A stretch of 64,000 nucleotides of DNA from Victivallis vadensis (GTDB taxonomy: Bacteria > Verrucomicrobiota > Lentisphaeria > Victivallales > Victivallaceae): the NCBI RefSeq assembly GCF_003096415.1, contig NZ_QEKH01000001.1, positions 124,001 to 188,000 on the forward strand. Reading direction: 5' to 3'. The translations under genes and the position numbers were made by a program. The notes below the pieces were generated by a model, which saw only the letters and a list, made by a program, of their open reading frames with translations, was not told where the DNA came from and ran no database searches. Positions 49,921 through 59,404 of the stretch are shown piece after piece. How positions within the stretch are numbered: the stretch's first letter is position 1; every line of letters begins with the position of its first letter.

Positions 49921-52378
49921 GTTTCCATTCCTCCCGCTGCTGCTGGCTGCCGGCGGCCTCCTGCCGGCGGCGCAACTGGTCAATCCCGCCTTTGAAACGG
50001 AACAGGGCTGGGAAAAGTGGCGTGACGGCAAACAAACCGAGCGCCGCCTCTCCGAACACGGCCGCAACAACAGCCGCTGCGCCTTCATCTCCGCCCCGGC
50101 CGGAGAAAAAGGCGCCTATCTGCAGAGGATTAAAAATCCCCAACCGGGCGATTATACGCTCACATGCTGGTATCGCACCTCCCTCGGGAAACAGTGCGCC
50201 AGACTGGAAGTCACCGGGAAGCGGGACGGCAAAGCCGTTTTCAGCCGCTCCGCCGCCCTCCCCGGTTCGCAGGATTGGAACACCGGTTCCCTCGCTTTTC
50301 AGCTTCCCGCCGGAATTACGGAATTGATCGTCACGCTGTTCGTCGCGAACGGCAAGGCGTGGTTCGACGATCTTGCGCTGCAGGCCGCTCCGCCCGCCGC
50401 CTCGCCGGTAGAACTGCCGCTGGAAGGGATCTGGAAATTCCATCCCGGCGACCTTGCCGGAGCCGCCGCACCGGAGTTCGACGACTCCGGCTGGGACAAT
50501 ATCAAGGTCCCGGCCCTGTGGGAAAAAGAAGGATACCCGGAATTGGAGGGTTTTGCGTGGTACCGCCGCAGGATCGAACTGCCGCCCGCCCTCCGGGGCC
50601 GGAATCTGGTGCTGATCGCCGGTGGCATCTCCAAGGCGGACGAAACCTTTTTCGACGGCGTAAAAATCGGTTCCACCGGGCAATTTTCCCCGAAGTTCAA
50701 AGGCGATACCTTTGGAATGCGCCGTTATCTCATTCCCGCCCGGCTGACCGGCGGAGCGGCGCACACCGTCGCGGTCCGGGTGCATGACGGAGCAAGCCGG
50801 CAATCCGGCGGCATCTGGATCGCACCGGTCCGGCTCCGCCCCGCCGAAGTCCGGGAGTTCCGGCGCGTCACCCTCGACACCGGCAAAACCGCCAATCTGT
50901 TCGCCCCCGGCGAACCGGTCACTTTAAAGCTGAGCGCCGACGACCTCTCCGGGGCCAGACTCGACCGGCCGGAACTGCGTGGTACGGTCAGGAGGTACGA
51001 CCGCACGGTTGCCGCGGAATTCCGCCTGAAGCTCCCGCAACCGGCCGGACACGCCGAAGCCGTTGAAACCCTGCCGCCGCTCCCCGAGGGGTTCTACACG
51101 CTTGAAACGGAACTGACCTCCTCCGACGGACTCACCGCCCGTCACGGATTCACTTTCGGCGTGCTGCCGGAACAGCCGGAACCGGCTGAACCGCGTTTCG
51201 GCCTTGCCGGACACCTGAACCGGCTGGATGACGATGAACTCGTCCGCACCCTCGCCGTCGCCCGCCGGATCGGGATCGGCACTTTCCGGACCGGCTTCCT
51301 ATGGAAGGATGCCGAGCCGGAGCCGGGACGCTGGAACTGGTCCCGGTTCGACCGCACCGTAAAGGCGCTGCGCGACTCCGGCATGGAGCTGACCGCGACA
51401 CTGGCCGGAACGCCCGATTGGGCCTCCACGGATCCGCTGGGGCGCAGAGGACTTCCGCGCAAGGCGGGGCGGATGCCGCAGCTCGACCGCTGGCAGGAAT
51501 ACGCCCGCCGAATCGCCCAGCGCTACGCCGGGAACGGCATCAGTTGGGAGCTGTGGAACGAACCCAACCTGAAATCCTACTGGAAACCCGCCCCGGAATC
51601 CCATCAGTATTTCCAGCTTCAGCAGGCCGGATACCGCGGAGTCAAGGCGGGCGATCCGAATGCGACGGTGCTGACGGCCGGCTTCTCCCCGTTCCGCTTC
51701 GTCGAGCCGGATGCAACGGCGGAGCTTTTCCTCGACGACCTGTATGAGTACGCAGGTCAGGAGAAAGTGTTCGACCGGATCGCCTACCACCCCTACCCGG
51801 TCATGCGCAAAGCGATCACCAACGCCAGTCTGGAACAGCAGTTCACCGAAATGATGCGCCGCCTCCGCGCCGTCCGCGACCGGCGCGGCGACCGTTCCGG
51901 CTTCCGGCTGACTGAACTGGGCGCGCCCAATCTACCCCGCACCGTCGACGAGCGGCGGCAGGCGGAAATCCTGACCCTGCTGCTGACCCTCTGCGCCGCC
52001 GATCCCGGGATCGAGCGGGTTCACTGGTACAATTTCCAGAACGACGGTGACAATCCCGACTATGCGGAACATAACTTCGGGCTTGTGCACCACGATCTCT
52101 CGCCGAAACCCGCGTTGTTCGCCTTCCGCCATCTGCTCCGAATGCTTTCCCGCGCCGATTATCAGGAGCGTATTGAAGAAAACGGCATTGTGTTCCACCG
52201 CTTCACCGCCGGAGGCGCGCCGCTGCTGGTCGCCTGGAGCGACACGCCGACCAACTGGACGCTTCCTCCCGGCGTCGCCGCCGTCACCGGCGTCACCGGC
52301 GAACCGCTTCACCCCGCCGACGGCAGACTGACCATCGGCACCGCTCCCGTCTACCTGCAATTTACCAAAGGCAACTGA
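49913..52378 (+). CDS. Exported clan GH-A glycoside hydrolase with two N-terminal beta-sandwich domains
   Basis: An 821-residue protein with signal peptide (MNKFPFLPLLLAAGGLLPAAQ). About 22-150 is a carbohydrate-binding jelly roll (LVNPAFETEQGWEKW), about 160-300 a GH2-like sugar-binding domain (GIWKFHPGDL, FAWYRRRIELPP). The TIM barrel runs about 415-720 with the acid/base Glu in SWELWNEPN near 550 and the nucleophile in RLTELGAP near 668, the GH39/GH5-like pattern. Specificity unknown. Ribosome site AAGGAG inside the regulator gene. Its catalytic domain is related to the next gene. Confidence 0.82.
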   Translation: MNKFPFLPLLLAAGGLLPAAQLVNPAFETEQGWEKWRDGKQTERRLSEHGRNNSRCAFISAPAGEKGAYLQRIKNPQPGDYTLTCWYRTSLGKQCARLEVTGKRDGKAVFSRSAALPGSQDWNTGSLAFQLPAGITELIVTLFVANGKAWFDDLALQAAPPAASPVELPLEGIWKFHPGDLAGAAAPEFDDSGWDNIKVPALWEKEGYPELEGFAWYRRRIELPPALRGRNLVLIAGGISKADETFFDGVKIGSTGQFSPKFKGDTFGMRRYLIPARLTGGAAHTVAVRVHDGASRQSGGIWIAPVRLRPAEVREFRRVTLDTGKTANLFAPGEPVTLKLSADDLSGARLDRPELRGTVRRYDRTVAAEFRLKLPQPAGHAEAVETLPPLPEGFYTLETELTSSDGLTARHGFTFGVLPEQPEPAEPRFGLAGHLNRLDDDELVRTLAVARRIGIGTFRTGFLWKDAEPEPGRWNWSRFDRTVKALRDSGMELTATLAGTPDWASTDPLGRRGLPRKAGRMPQLDRWQEYARRIAQRYAGNGISWELWNEPNLKSYWKPAPESHQYFQLQQAGYRGVKAGDPNATVLTAGFSPFRFVEPDATAELFLDDLYEYAGQEKVFDRIAYHPYPVMRKAITNASLEQQFTEMMRRLRAVRDRRGDRSGFRLTELGAPNLPRTVDERRQAEILTLLLTLCAADPGIERVHWYNFQNDGDNPDYAEHNFGLVHHDLSPKPALFAFRHLLRMLSRADYQERIEENGIVFHRFTAGGAPLLVAWSDTPTNWTLPPGVAAVTGVTGEPLHPADGRLTIGTAPVYLQFTKGN

Positions 52379-52382
52379 TCTT

Positions 52383-53618
52383 ATGAAACCGATTCCTCTC
52401 CTCGGCATGGCCACCCATCTCACCAAACTCGCACCAGAAGCAGCGGAACAGGAAATCCGCCTGATGTGCGACGCCGGAATCACCGCGATCCGCACCGGTT
52501 TCCTGTGGGACACGCTCGAACCGGAACCGGGCAGGTTCCGCTTCGACCGACTTGATGAACTGGTTGACCGGCTCAATGCGGCGGGCCTCGAAATTCTCGG
52601 CACCATCGCCCGCACCCCGGTCTGGGCCGGGGGCGGCCAAAGCGACGGCCGGTTCCGCTTCCATCCGCCTCGGGAACCGGAAGAGTTCGCACAGTTCGCC
52701 GCCCGGCTGGCCGGCCGCTACCGGGGCCGGGTCAGTGCATGGGAGATCTGGAACGAGCCGAATTCCAACAACTTCTGGTATCCGCAGGCTGACGCCGGCG
52801 CCTATATGGCTCTTCTTCACGCCGCGTACCGCGCGATCAAGGCGGCGGCCCCCGAAGTACCGGTGCTGCACGGCGGCATCGCCTGCTGTCGGGAACACCG
52901 GATCAACTTCGGCTTCATGGAGCAGCTCTTCGAGCGTGGGCTTTCCGACTGCTGCGACATCATCAATCTACACCCCTACTCCGGGCCTAATGTGCCGGAA
53001 ACCGAGTTCGACGCCACTTTCGACCGTTTCGCCGAAATGATGCGCCGCCACCGTTGCGCCAAACCGGTCTGGCTGACGGAGCTGGGCACCCCGGTCCACA
53101 GCCGGTTCGTCCCGACCGAAACCGAACAGGCGTTCCATCTGGCGCGCCACTGGCTCACGTCAATGAAGCGGCCTGAAATTGAACGGCTCTACTGGTACGA
53201 TTTCCGCGACGACGGCGATGATCCGGCCAATTTCGAGCATCACTTCGGCATCATCGCCGCCGACTTCCGCCTCAAACCGGCCTATCACGCCTGCCGGGAG
53301 ATGAACCGCCAACTTGCCGGCGCAGAATACCGCGGCGAATCCGCCATCCCCGGAGGCGGCCGCCTGATCCGGTTTGAACGCCCCGACGACACGCTCTTCC
53401 TGCTCTGGTCTGATGCCCGCCAGACCAGGCTGCTGCGCGGCATCGGCTTCGATCTCACCGAGACGACGATGACCGGCCTCCCCTGCCCGCTCTTCCGCAA
53501 GCAGGACACCATCGATCTGACCATCGGCCCCGAACCGGTTCAGTTGCTCCTGGCCAAAGCCGACGCCGACCGTTTCCAACAGGCGTTGCTGCATTCAACG
53601 GCGCTGATCGGCATCTGA
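52383..53618 (+). CDS. Cytoplasmic clan GH-A glycoside hydrolase, paralogue of the preceding enzyme
   Basis: A 411-residue TIM-barrel protein without signal peptide. AWEIWNEPNSNNFWYP near 122 and WLTELGTPVHS near 231 supply the two Glu residues. The segments RTGFLW..EPEPGRF, HPY, RLYWYDFRDDGDDPANFEHHFGI and the short beta-domain at the end parallel the barrel of the upstream exported enzyme, so the two are paralogues with different locations. It begins 4 bases after the upstream stop with only a weak ribosome site, so it is probably translated by coupling. Confidence 0.82.
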   Translation: MKPIPLLGMATHLTKLAPEAAEQEIRLMCDAGITAIRTGFLWDTLEPEPGRFRFDRLDELVDRLNAAGLEILGTIARTPVWAGGGQSDGRFRFHPPREPEEFAQFAARLAGRYRGRVSAWEIWNEPNSNNFWYPQADAGAYMALLHAAYRAIKAAAPEVPVLHGGIACCREHRINFGFMEQLFERGLSDCCDIINLHPYSGPNVPETEFDATFDRFAEMMRRHRCAKPVWLTELGTPVHSRFVPTETEQAFHLARHWLTSMKRPEIERLYWYDFRDDGDDPANFEHHFGIIAADFRLKPAYHACREMNRQLAGAEYRGESAIPGGGRLIRFERPDDTLFLLWSDARQTRLLRGIGFDLTETTMTGLPCPLFRKQDTIDLTIGPEPVQLLLAKADADRFQQALLHSTALIGI

Positions 53619-53692
53619 TATCCTGCCGCCGAAACCATTCCGCACCGATCTTGAATCCGCCGGAAAGCAAAACGGGCCGCTCCTACCGGAGC

Positions 53693-54616
53693 TCAGGCGG
53701 GAACGAAAAGACGCATCAGCAGCGGAATCGTCGCCAGCGACAGAATCGTGGTCACGATGATCGCCTGCCCGGCGAATTCGTAGTCGCCGCCGTACTGGCG
53801 CGCGACCAGCACCGAGCTGGATGCCGCCGGCATCAGCGCAACCACCGCCGCAGTCTGGTACACATCCGGGGGCAGCGGCAGCAGTTTCAGCAACAGCAGA
53901 AGCACCACCGGAATCACCGCCAGCCGCACCAGCGACAAATAGACCATGTCGGTTTTATGCTTCAGCATCGACTTGAAACAGTTCACCAGCGCCACACCGA
54001 TGATCACCAGCATGAAGGGGACAGTGATGTCCCCGAGGTATTTGCAGGTGTAAGCGATCGGCTCCGGAATCGGAATACGCAGAAAACAGACCAGCAGCGC
54101 CGCCGCCACCGCCGCCACGTTGATCGAAAAAATACTGCGGAGCGTCTGTCCGACCGTCCCGCCTCCGGTGAAGGTCATCACGCCGATCGTCCAAAAGCCG
54201 ACCGTGGAGCCGACATTCATCAACAGCAGCAGCGCCACGTGCCGGTCTCCCCAGATGCTCTGCAGGATGATGATCGGCAGAAACACGTAGTTGTTGATCG
54301 CGCAGATGTGGTGAAACGTGCCGATCCGTTCCGGCGTCTTGTGCTTCATGAACCGCTTCAGGAAGTGGCCGATCACCGCGCCGACCAGCATCAGCGCGAA
54401 ACCGAGCACCGGCATCAGCCACAATTCGTTGAGCTGGTCCGGCTTGAAATTCCGGGTGATGGTCGCAAAAGTCAGCAATGGGAAAAACAGATCCAGCGTA
54501 AGCCTCGAAAGCCGTCCGAGGTCGCCGGTCTCAATCATTTTGAGCCGCCACGCCAGCGCACCGACACCGAAAACCAGAAACGTTTCCAGAATCGACAGAA
54601 ATACTTTGTACATCAT
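53693..54616 (-). CDS. AEC-family (auxin efflux carrier-like) transporter
   Basis: A 307-residue permease with about ten TM helices. The MYKVFLSILETFLVFGVGALAWRLKMI start, LPIIILQSIWGD, and VPFMLVIIGVALVN are typical of the AEC/bile acid-permease fold group. Substrate unknown; bacterial members carry malate or other organic acids. Convergent with the locus B hydrolases and downstream of rpsT but after a hairpin. Confidence 0.85.
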   Translation of the reverse strand: MMYKVFLSILETFLVFGVGALAWRLKMIETGDLGRLSRLTLDLFFPLLTFATITRNFKPDQLNELWLMPVLGFALMLVGAVIGHFLKRFMKHKTPERIGTFHHICAINNYVFLPIIILQSIWGDRHVALLLLMNVGSTVGFWTIGVMTFTGGGTVGQTLRSIFSINVAAVAAALLVCFLRIPIPEPIAYTCKYLGDITVPFMLVIIGVALVNCFKSMLKHKTDMVYLSLVRLAVIPVVLLLLLKLLPLPPDVYQTAAVVALMPAASSSVLVARQYGGDYEFAGQAIIVTTILSLATIPLLMRLFVPA

Positions 54617-54639
54617 AGTCGTGAAAATCCGAAAAGAAG

Positions 54640-54682
54640 AACGGCGCCCGTTTCACCCACCGACGGGAAAACGAACGCCGTT
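54640..54682 (-). terminator. Terminator after rpsT
   Basis: AACGGCG (54640-54646) pairs with CGCCGTT (54676-54682), with inner CCGT/ACGG pairs; on the minus strand TCTTCTTTTC follows. Confidence 0.6.
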
Positions 54683-54704
54683 TCGACGAAAACGCCGATA
54701 ACGC

Positions 54705-54971
54705 TTAGTTGGCCAGCGAATTCAGCAGCTTGTCGACCTGCGACTTCTTGTTCGCGGCGCGGTTCGCATGGACGGTACCGACCTTGGCGGCCTTGTCGAT
54801 GCGGCTGCAGTAGGTCTTGCCCAGCTCGGCGGCCACGGCGGCATCCTTCGCATCGACGGCGGCGCGCAGCTTCTTCTCAAGGGTCTTGAGTTCACTCAGA
54901 CGCATACGGTTGCGGAGGTTGGCCTGTTTGCTGGTGCGCAGACGCTTGATTGCGGATTTAGTGTGAGCCAT
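54705..54971 (-). CDS. rpsT: 30S ribosomal protein S20
   Basis: An 88-residue, Lys/Arg-rich helical protein: AHTKSAIKRLRTSKQANLRNRMRLSELKT at the N terminus and KVGTVHANRAANKKSQVDKLL at the end match S20. Start after AAAGAAG. Single-gene unit with an AT-rich upstream region. Confidence 0.95.
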   Translation of the reverse strand: MAHTKSAIKRLRTSKQANLRNRMRLSELKTLEKKLRAAVDAKDAAVAAELGKTYCSRIDKAAKVGTVHANRAANKKSQVDKLLNSLAN

Positions 54972-55339
54972 TTTCTTCTTTCCCTAAATAAATTACGAAC
55001 TATAAAAAATTTTGTTAAATCTTTGTCGATACGAGTATATGAAAATACCACAAATTCGGCGTTTTTCAAGCGCAATACCGCGAAATGCTCCGTTTTTTCC
55101 GCAAAAAAAGCGGAATCGGCTAATTTTCCATCCCGCCGGCCAGCCGGACCGCAGTGAGATTTTACACTTCTTCCCGCTCTTCCCATCGGCAAAGAAAGAG
55201 GAAAGCGCATGGTCGCCATTCCGGGCGTCTGCCGCCGGAAACTCTTAAAAACCCGGAAAAAACGATTGAAAAAATACCGTTTCCGATGTATGTTTATGAT
55301 TCAGGAGTAACAACCCAAACTTCAACAAGGAATCATGAA
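54972..55339. other. Divergent regulatory region between rpsT and galE
   Basis: 368 bases without a supported gene. The left part is very AT-rich; a TATAGT box on the minus strand (complement of about 54999-55004) may serve rpsT. The right part carries the galE promoter. A short CCGC-A7-GCGG inverted repeat lies near 55097. A frame open from 55154 joins galE but is not protein-like. Confidence 0.55.
55266..55294 (+). promoter_or_regulatory. Promoter of galE operon
   Basis: TTGAAA (55266-55271), 17-base spacer, TATGTT (55289-55294), about 45 bases before the galE ATG. Confidence 0.6.
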
Positions 55340-56314
55340 ATGAAGAAGGTTCTGGTCACCGGAGGCGCCGGCTACATCGGCAGCGCCTGCTCGGAATATC
55401 TGCTCAACCTCGGTTACGACGTGACCATTTTCGACGGTCTCCTGACCGGCCACCGCGAGGCGGTCGATCCGCGCGCCAAGTTCATCCTCGGCAACCTCTC
55501 CGACCGCGAGAAGATCAAGAGCGTCTGCCGCGAGGGCAAATTCGACGCGATCATGCACTTCGCGGCGTTTTCGCTGGTCGGCGAATCGATGAAAGACCCT
55601 TCGAAATATTTCCGCAACAACATCGCCAACGGCATCAACCTCGCCGACGCGGCGGTCGAGAGCGGCGTGAAGATGTTCGTATTCTCCAGCACCGCGGCGA
55701 CCTTCGGCCAGCCCGAATCGATTCCGATCAAGGAATTCGACCGGCAGATCCCGATCAACCCCTACGGAGAATCCAAGCTCTGTTTCGAGAAGATCCTGAA
55801 GTGGTATCATGAGATTTACGGCATCAACTACGCGGCGCTGCGCTACTTCAACGCGGCGGGCGCGACTGAAAACTTCGGCGAGGACCACCGGCCCGAAACC
55901 CACCTGATCCCGCTGATCCTGCAGACCGTCCGCGGCAAGCGCGACAAGCTGATGCTCTACGGCGACGACTACGACACCGCGGACGGCACCTGCGTGCGCG
56001 ACTATATCCACATCCTCGACCTCGCCCAGGCGCACGAACTCGCGCTGTCGGCTCCCGAAAGCGGCCACTACAACCTCGGCACCGGCAACGGCCTCTCCGT
56101 CAGGGAGATCATCGACGCCGCCGAAGACGTGACCGGACTCAAGGTCAACTATGAAGTTGCGCCGCGCCGTCCCGGCGACCCGGCCAAGCTGATCGCCTGC
56201 AGCGAACGCGCCCGCCGGATGCTCAAGTGGGAGCCGAAATATGAATCGGCCCACAAGATCATCGAATCCGCGTGGAAGTGGCAGCTCAAGCATCCGGACG
56301 GGTATAAAAATTGA
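55340..56314 (+). CDS. galE: UDP-glucose 4-epimerase
   Basis: A 324-residue extended short-chain dehydrogenase. GGAGYIGSACSEYLL is the NAD motif; the catalytic STAA and YGESK (Ser, Tyr-x-x-x-Lys) are visible, and RYFNAAGA, DGTCVRDYIHILDLAQAH are GalE-specific. It interconverts UDP-glucose and UDP-galactose, fitting the galactosidase-type hydrolases in the window. Start at 55340 after AAGG. The next gene starts inside its stop. Confidence 0.93.
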   Translation: MKKVLVTGGAGYIGSACSEYLLNLGYDVTIFDGLLTGHREAVDPRAKFILGNLSDREKIKSVCREGKFDAIMHFAAFSLVGESMKDPSKYFRNNIANGINLADAAVESGVKMFVFSSTAATFGQPESIPIKEFDRQIPINPYGESKLCFEKILKWYHEIYGINYAALRYFNAAGATENFGEDHRPETHLIPLILQTVRGKRDKLMLYGDDYDTADGTCVRDYIHILDLAQAHELALSAPESGHYNLGTGNGLSVREIIDAAEDVTGLKVNYEVAPRRPGDPAKLIACSERARRMLKWEPKYESAHKIIESAWKWQLKHPDGYKN

Positions 56315-56868
56315 TCTGGTGCGAACTCGGTCCCTTCACGATCTTCGACGTGGAAACCACCGGTATGAGTCCGGTGCGGGACCGGATCGTCGAACTCGCG
56401 GCGGTCCGGGTCGATCGCGACGGCAGCCTGAGCCGTTTCCAGTCGCTGGTGAATCCCGGCGTCAGGATTCCGGCGCAGGCGGTCGCGGTGCATCACATCA
56501 CCGACGACATGGTGGCCGGGGCGCCCAGCTTTGCCCGGATGGGCCTTGATTTTCTGGAGTTCGCCTCCGAAAGCACGCTCGTGGCGCACAACGCCCGGTT
56601 CGATCTCGGCTTCCTGCAGGAGAGCCTCGCCCGGACCGGGCTGCCGCTGTGGAAGGGCAAGACGCTCGATTCGCTGCGGCTGCTGAAAACCACCTTCCCG
56701 AACCTGCCGAGCTACAACCTGCAAAGCCTGCGCGCCTATTTCCAGCTCGAAACCGAAAAGGGCATGAACGCCCACCGCGCCGGAGCCGACGTGGAGTGGA
56801 CGCGCCAGGTCCTCGAAATCGCGCTCAGCAAGGCGATCCGCATGAGCGCGCCGCAACACGAAGGATAG
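56311..56868 (+). CDS. DnaQ-like 3'-5' exonuclease (DEDDh family)
   Basis: A 185-residue exonuclease domain. FDVETTG near residue 12 (Asp13, Glu15), VAHNARFDLGFLQ and HRAGADVEWT supply the DEDDh residues. It starts with TTG overlapping the galE stop, with no longer alternative. It may be the proofreading epsilon subunit or a stand-alone nuclease; the length (185) is shorter than E. coli epsilon and lacks the alpha-binding tail. Confidence 0.87.
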   Translation: MIWCELGPFTIFDVETTGMSPVRDRIVELAAVRVDRDGSLSRFQSLVNPGVRIPAQAVAVHHITDDMVAGAPSFARMGLDFLEFASESTLVAHNARFDLGFLQESLARTGLPLWKGKTLDSLRLLKTTFPNLPSYNLQSLRAYFQLETEKGMNAHRAGADVEWTRQVLEIALSKAIRMSAPQHEG

Positions 56869-56873
56869 CTTCC

Positions 56874-58775
56874 ATGTCAGAACCGGTTCTGTGGGCGGCC
56901 GAAGAGCTCAGTCTCGCCATCGGCCGCCAGACGCTCTACGACAACGCCGAATTTTTCATCAACGCCGGCGAGCGCGTCGGTTTGATCGGACGCAACGGCA
57001 GCGGCAAATCAACGCTGCTGCGGCTGATCACCGGGGAAGAGCTCCCCGGCTCCGGCAACCTCACCCGCGCCCGCAATCTGCGCGTCGCGGTGCTGCCGCA
57101 GGATTTCGAAATCGACAACGGCCGCTCCATCGCCGACAATGTGCGCGACGGGCTGGCGTGGTTCCTCGAACTCCAGAAGAAGTTTGAAACCGTGTCGGTG
57201 AACTCTCCTGAACACGCCGAAATCGACCATCTGCTGATGCTGCACGACGGCTGGAACCTCGATACCAAGGTCGAACAGGTTCTGGCGAAGCTCGGGTTGA
57301 GCGATCCGCAGCGCCCCTGCGACAAACTTTCCGGCGGCGAAAAACGCCGGGTCGCGCTGGCGCGGGCGATCATTTCCGAACCCGATCTGCTGCTGTTGGA
57401 CGAACCGACCAACCATCTCGACGTCGCGGCGGTGGAGTGGATTGAAAAGTTCCTCGCCGAATACCGCGGCAGCTGTCTTTTCGTGACCCACGACCGTTAT
57501 TTCCTCGACCGGATCGCCACCCGGATCGTCGAACTCAGCCACGGGAAACTGTACAGCTATCAGGGCAGTTATTCCGATTTTCTGGCCGCCAAGGCCGAAC
57601 GCGAACTCAACGAAGACATCCTCGACGCCAAGCGCCGCAGCTTCCTGCGCCGTGAAGTTGAATGGGTGCGCCGTTCGCCGAAGGCGCGGCTGAAACGCAA
57701 CCTCGGCCGCATGAAACGATACGATGAGATCGCCGCACAGTCCGGCCCGGTCCGCGACAGCGACATGGAGCTGCTGATTCCGACCGCCTACCGGCTCGGC
57801 AACAAGACGGTGGACCTCAAGGGGGTCGAACAGAAATTCGGCGACCGGGTCATCATCGACCATCTCGACTTTGAATTCGAGCCGCGCAGCCGGATCGGCA
57901 TCGTCGGTCCCAACGGCGCGGGCAAATCGACGCTGCTCAAGATCATCACGCAGCAGATGCAGCCGACGAAAGGCGAGGTTTCCATCGCCTCGACGGTGGA
58001 ATTCAACTACATCGACCAGTCCCGCGTCGCGCTCGATCCGGAAAAAAGCGTCGCCGACGAGATCAGCGAAGGCGTCGAAACCATCCAGCTCGGCGCCGAA
58101 AAGATTTCGGTGTGGGGTTATCTGAAGCGCTTCCTGTTTGAGGACGAGCGGATCAACACCAAGGTCAAATATCTTTCCGGCGGCGAAAAGGCCCGCCTGA
58201 CGCTGGCCAAAATCCTGAAGCAGGGCGGCAACTTCCTGATCCTCGACGAGCCGACCAACGACCTTGACCTCTCCAGCCTCCGGCTGCTTGAGGAGGCGCT
58301 GGCGACCTATCTCGGCTGCGTGATCGTGGTCAGCCACGACCGCTATTTCCTGAACCGGGTCTGCACCGGCATCCTCGCGTTTGAAGCCGGCGGCAAGGTG
58401 GTTTACAATCCGAGCGATTACGACTATTACCTCGAAAAGCGGCGCGAACGCGAAGCCGCGGCACTCGCCGCAGCCGAACCGGCCAGGCCGGCGAAACCGC
58501 AATCGTCCGCCCCGCCCCCCGCTCCGAAAGAGCGCCGGAAGCTCTCTTACAAGGAGCAGCGCGAGCTGGACGGGATGGAGGAGGCGATCGCCGCCGCCGA
58601 GGAGAAAGTTTCCGAAATCGAAACCTGTTTCAGCGATCCGGATTTCTTCGCCAAATACGGCAGCCGCGCCGCCGAACTTCAGCGGCAACTGGACGATGCG
58701 AAAGCCGAATGCGCCCGTCTTTACGAACGGTGGGATGAGTTGGAGAGCAAACGCGCCGCGCTGGAGGGCAACTGA
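56874..58775 (+). CDS. ABC-F family ATPase (Uup-like)
   Basis: A 633-residue ribosome- or DNA-associated ATPase with two nucleotide-binding domains: Walker A GRNGSGKST near 40 and GPNGAGKST near 345, signatures LSGGEKRRVALARAI and LSGGEKARLTLAKIL, Walker B LLLLDEPTNHLD and LILDEPTNDLD. The C-terminal part is a Pro/Ala linker and a coiled coil (about 560-633), as in Uup. No TM segments. The ATG at 56874 has AAGGA upstream; the open frame above it lies inside the exonuclease gene. Confidence 0.92.
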   Translation: MSEPVLWAAEELSLAIGRQTLYDNAEFFINAGERVGLIGRNGSGKSTLLRLITGEELPGSGNLTRARNLRVAVLPQDFEIDNGRSIADNVRDGLAWFLELQKKFETVSVNSPEHAEIDHLLMLHDGWNLDTKVEQVLAKLGLSDPQRPCDKLSGGEKRRVALARAIISEPDLLLLDEPTNHLDVAAVEWIEKFLAEYRGSCLFVTHDRYFLDRIATRIVELSHGKLYSYQGSYSDFLAAKAERELNEDILDAKRRSFLRREVEWVRRSPKARLKRNLGRMKRYDEIAAQSGPVRDSDMELLIPTAYRLGNKTVDLKGVEQKFGDRVIIDHLDFEFEPRSRIGIVGPNGAGKSTLLKIITQQMQPTKGEVSIASTVEFNYIDQSRVALDPEKSVADEISEGVETIQLGAEKISVWGYLKRFLFEDERINTKVKYLSGGEKARLTLAKILKQGGNFLILDEPTNDLDLSSLRLLEEALATYLGCVIVVSHDRYFLNRVCTGILAFEAGGKVVYNPSDYDYYLEKRREREAAALAAAEPARPAKPQSSAPPPAPKERRKLSYKEQRELDGMEEAIAAAEEKVSEIETCFSDPDFFAKYGSRAAELQRQLDDAKAECARLYERWDELESKRAALEGN

Positions 58776-59371
58776 TGGAAATCCCGCGCAAACTGATCTG
58801 GCCCGGCAGCACCCAATTGGCTCCGGTACCGGCTGTGCTGGTCGGCTGCGGCGACGGCAGAACGCACCGCTACAACCTGATCACGGTCGCGTGGACCGGT
58901 ATCGTATGCAGCGCACCGCCGATGATTTCGGTTTCGATCCGGCCCGAACGCCACTCTTACGCCCTGATCGGGGAAGCCGGTGAATTTACCGTGAACATCC
59001 CTCCCGCCCGGCTTGCCCGCGCGGTAGACTGGTGCGGCGTGGTTTCCGGGCGCGATCACGACAAATTCAAAGAGCGCAGCCTGACTTCCCTGCCCGGCTC
59101 GCAGGTCGCCGCACCGCTGGTTGCGGAGTGTCCGCTCGGCCTCGAATGCCGCGTAACCCAGGCCCTCGAGCTCGGCAGCCACACCCTGTTTCTCGCCGAA
59201 ATCCTCGCGGTGCAGGTTTCGGAGGAGTTGCTCGACCGCTCCGGCCGGATGCAGCTCGAAAAGGCGGGGCTGCTCGCCTACGCCCACGGCCATTACTACG
59301 AACTCGGCCGTTGTCTCGGCCACTTCGGCTACTCCGTCCGCAGGAAACCCGGGCCGACCGTCCGCCGGTAA
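58775..59371 (+). CDS. Flavin reductase family protein (FMN-binding split barrel)
   Basis: A 198-residue protein. PVPAVLVGCGD..RYNLITVAWTGIVCSAPPMISVSIRPERHSYALIGEAGEFTVNIP is typical of the flavin reductase-like/DIM6 domain of anaerobes. It may act as flavin reductase or flavoprotein in reductive metabolism. It overlaps the ABC-F stop by one base (TGATG). Confidence 0.9.
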   Translation: MEIPRKLIWPGSTQLAPVPAVLVGCGDGRTHRYNLITVAWTGIVCSAPPMISVSIRPERHSYALIGEAGEFTVNIPPARLARAVDWCGVVSGRDHDKFKERSLTSLPGSQVAAPLVAECPLGLECRVTQALELGSHTLFLAEILAVQVSEELLDRSGRMQLEKAGLLAYAHGHYYELGRCLGHFGYSVRRKPGPTVRR

Positions 59372-59404
59372 AACCTCCGCCGTACGCATGGCCCGTGCCC
59401 ATGA

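Noticed and set aside
53651-54889. 412-codon plus-strand frame opposite the AEC permease
   Set aside because: Arg/Gln/His-rich shadow of a membrane protein gene; no hydrophobic core or motif.
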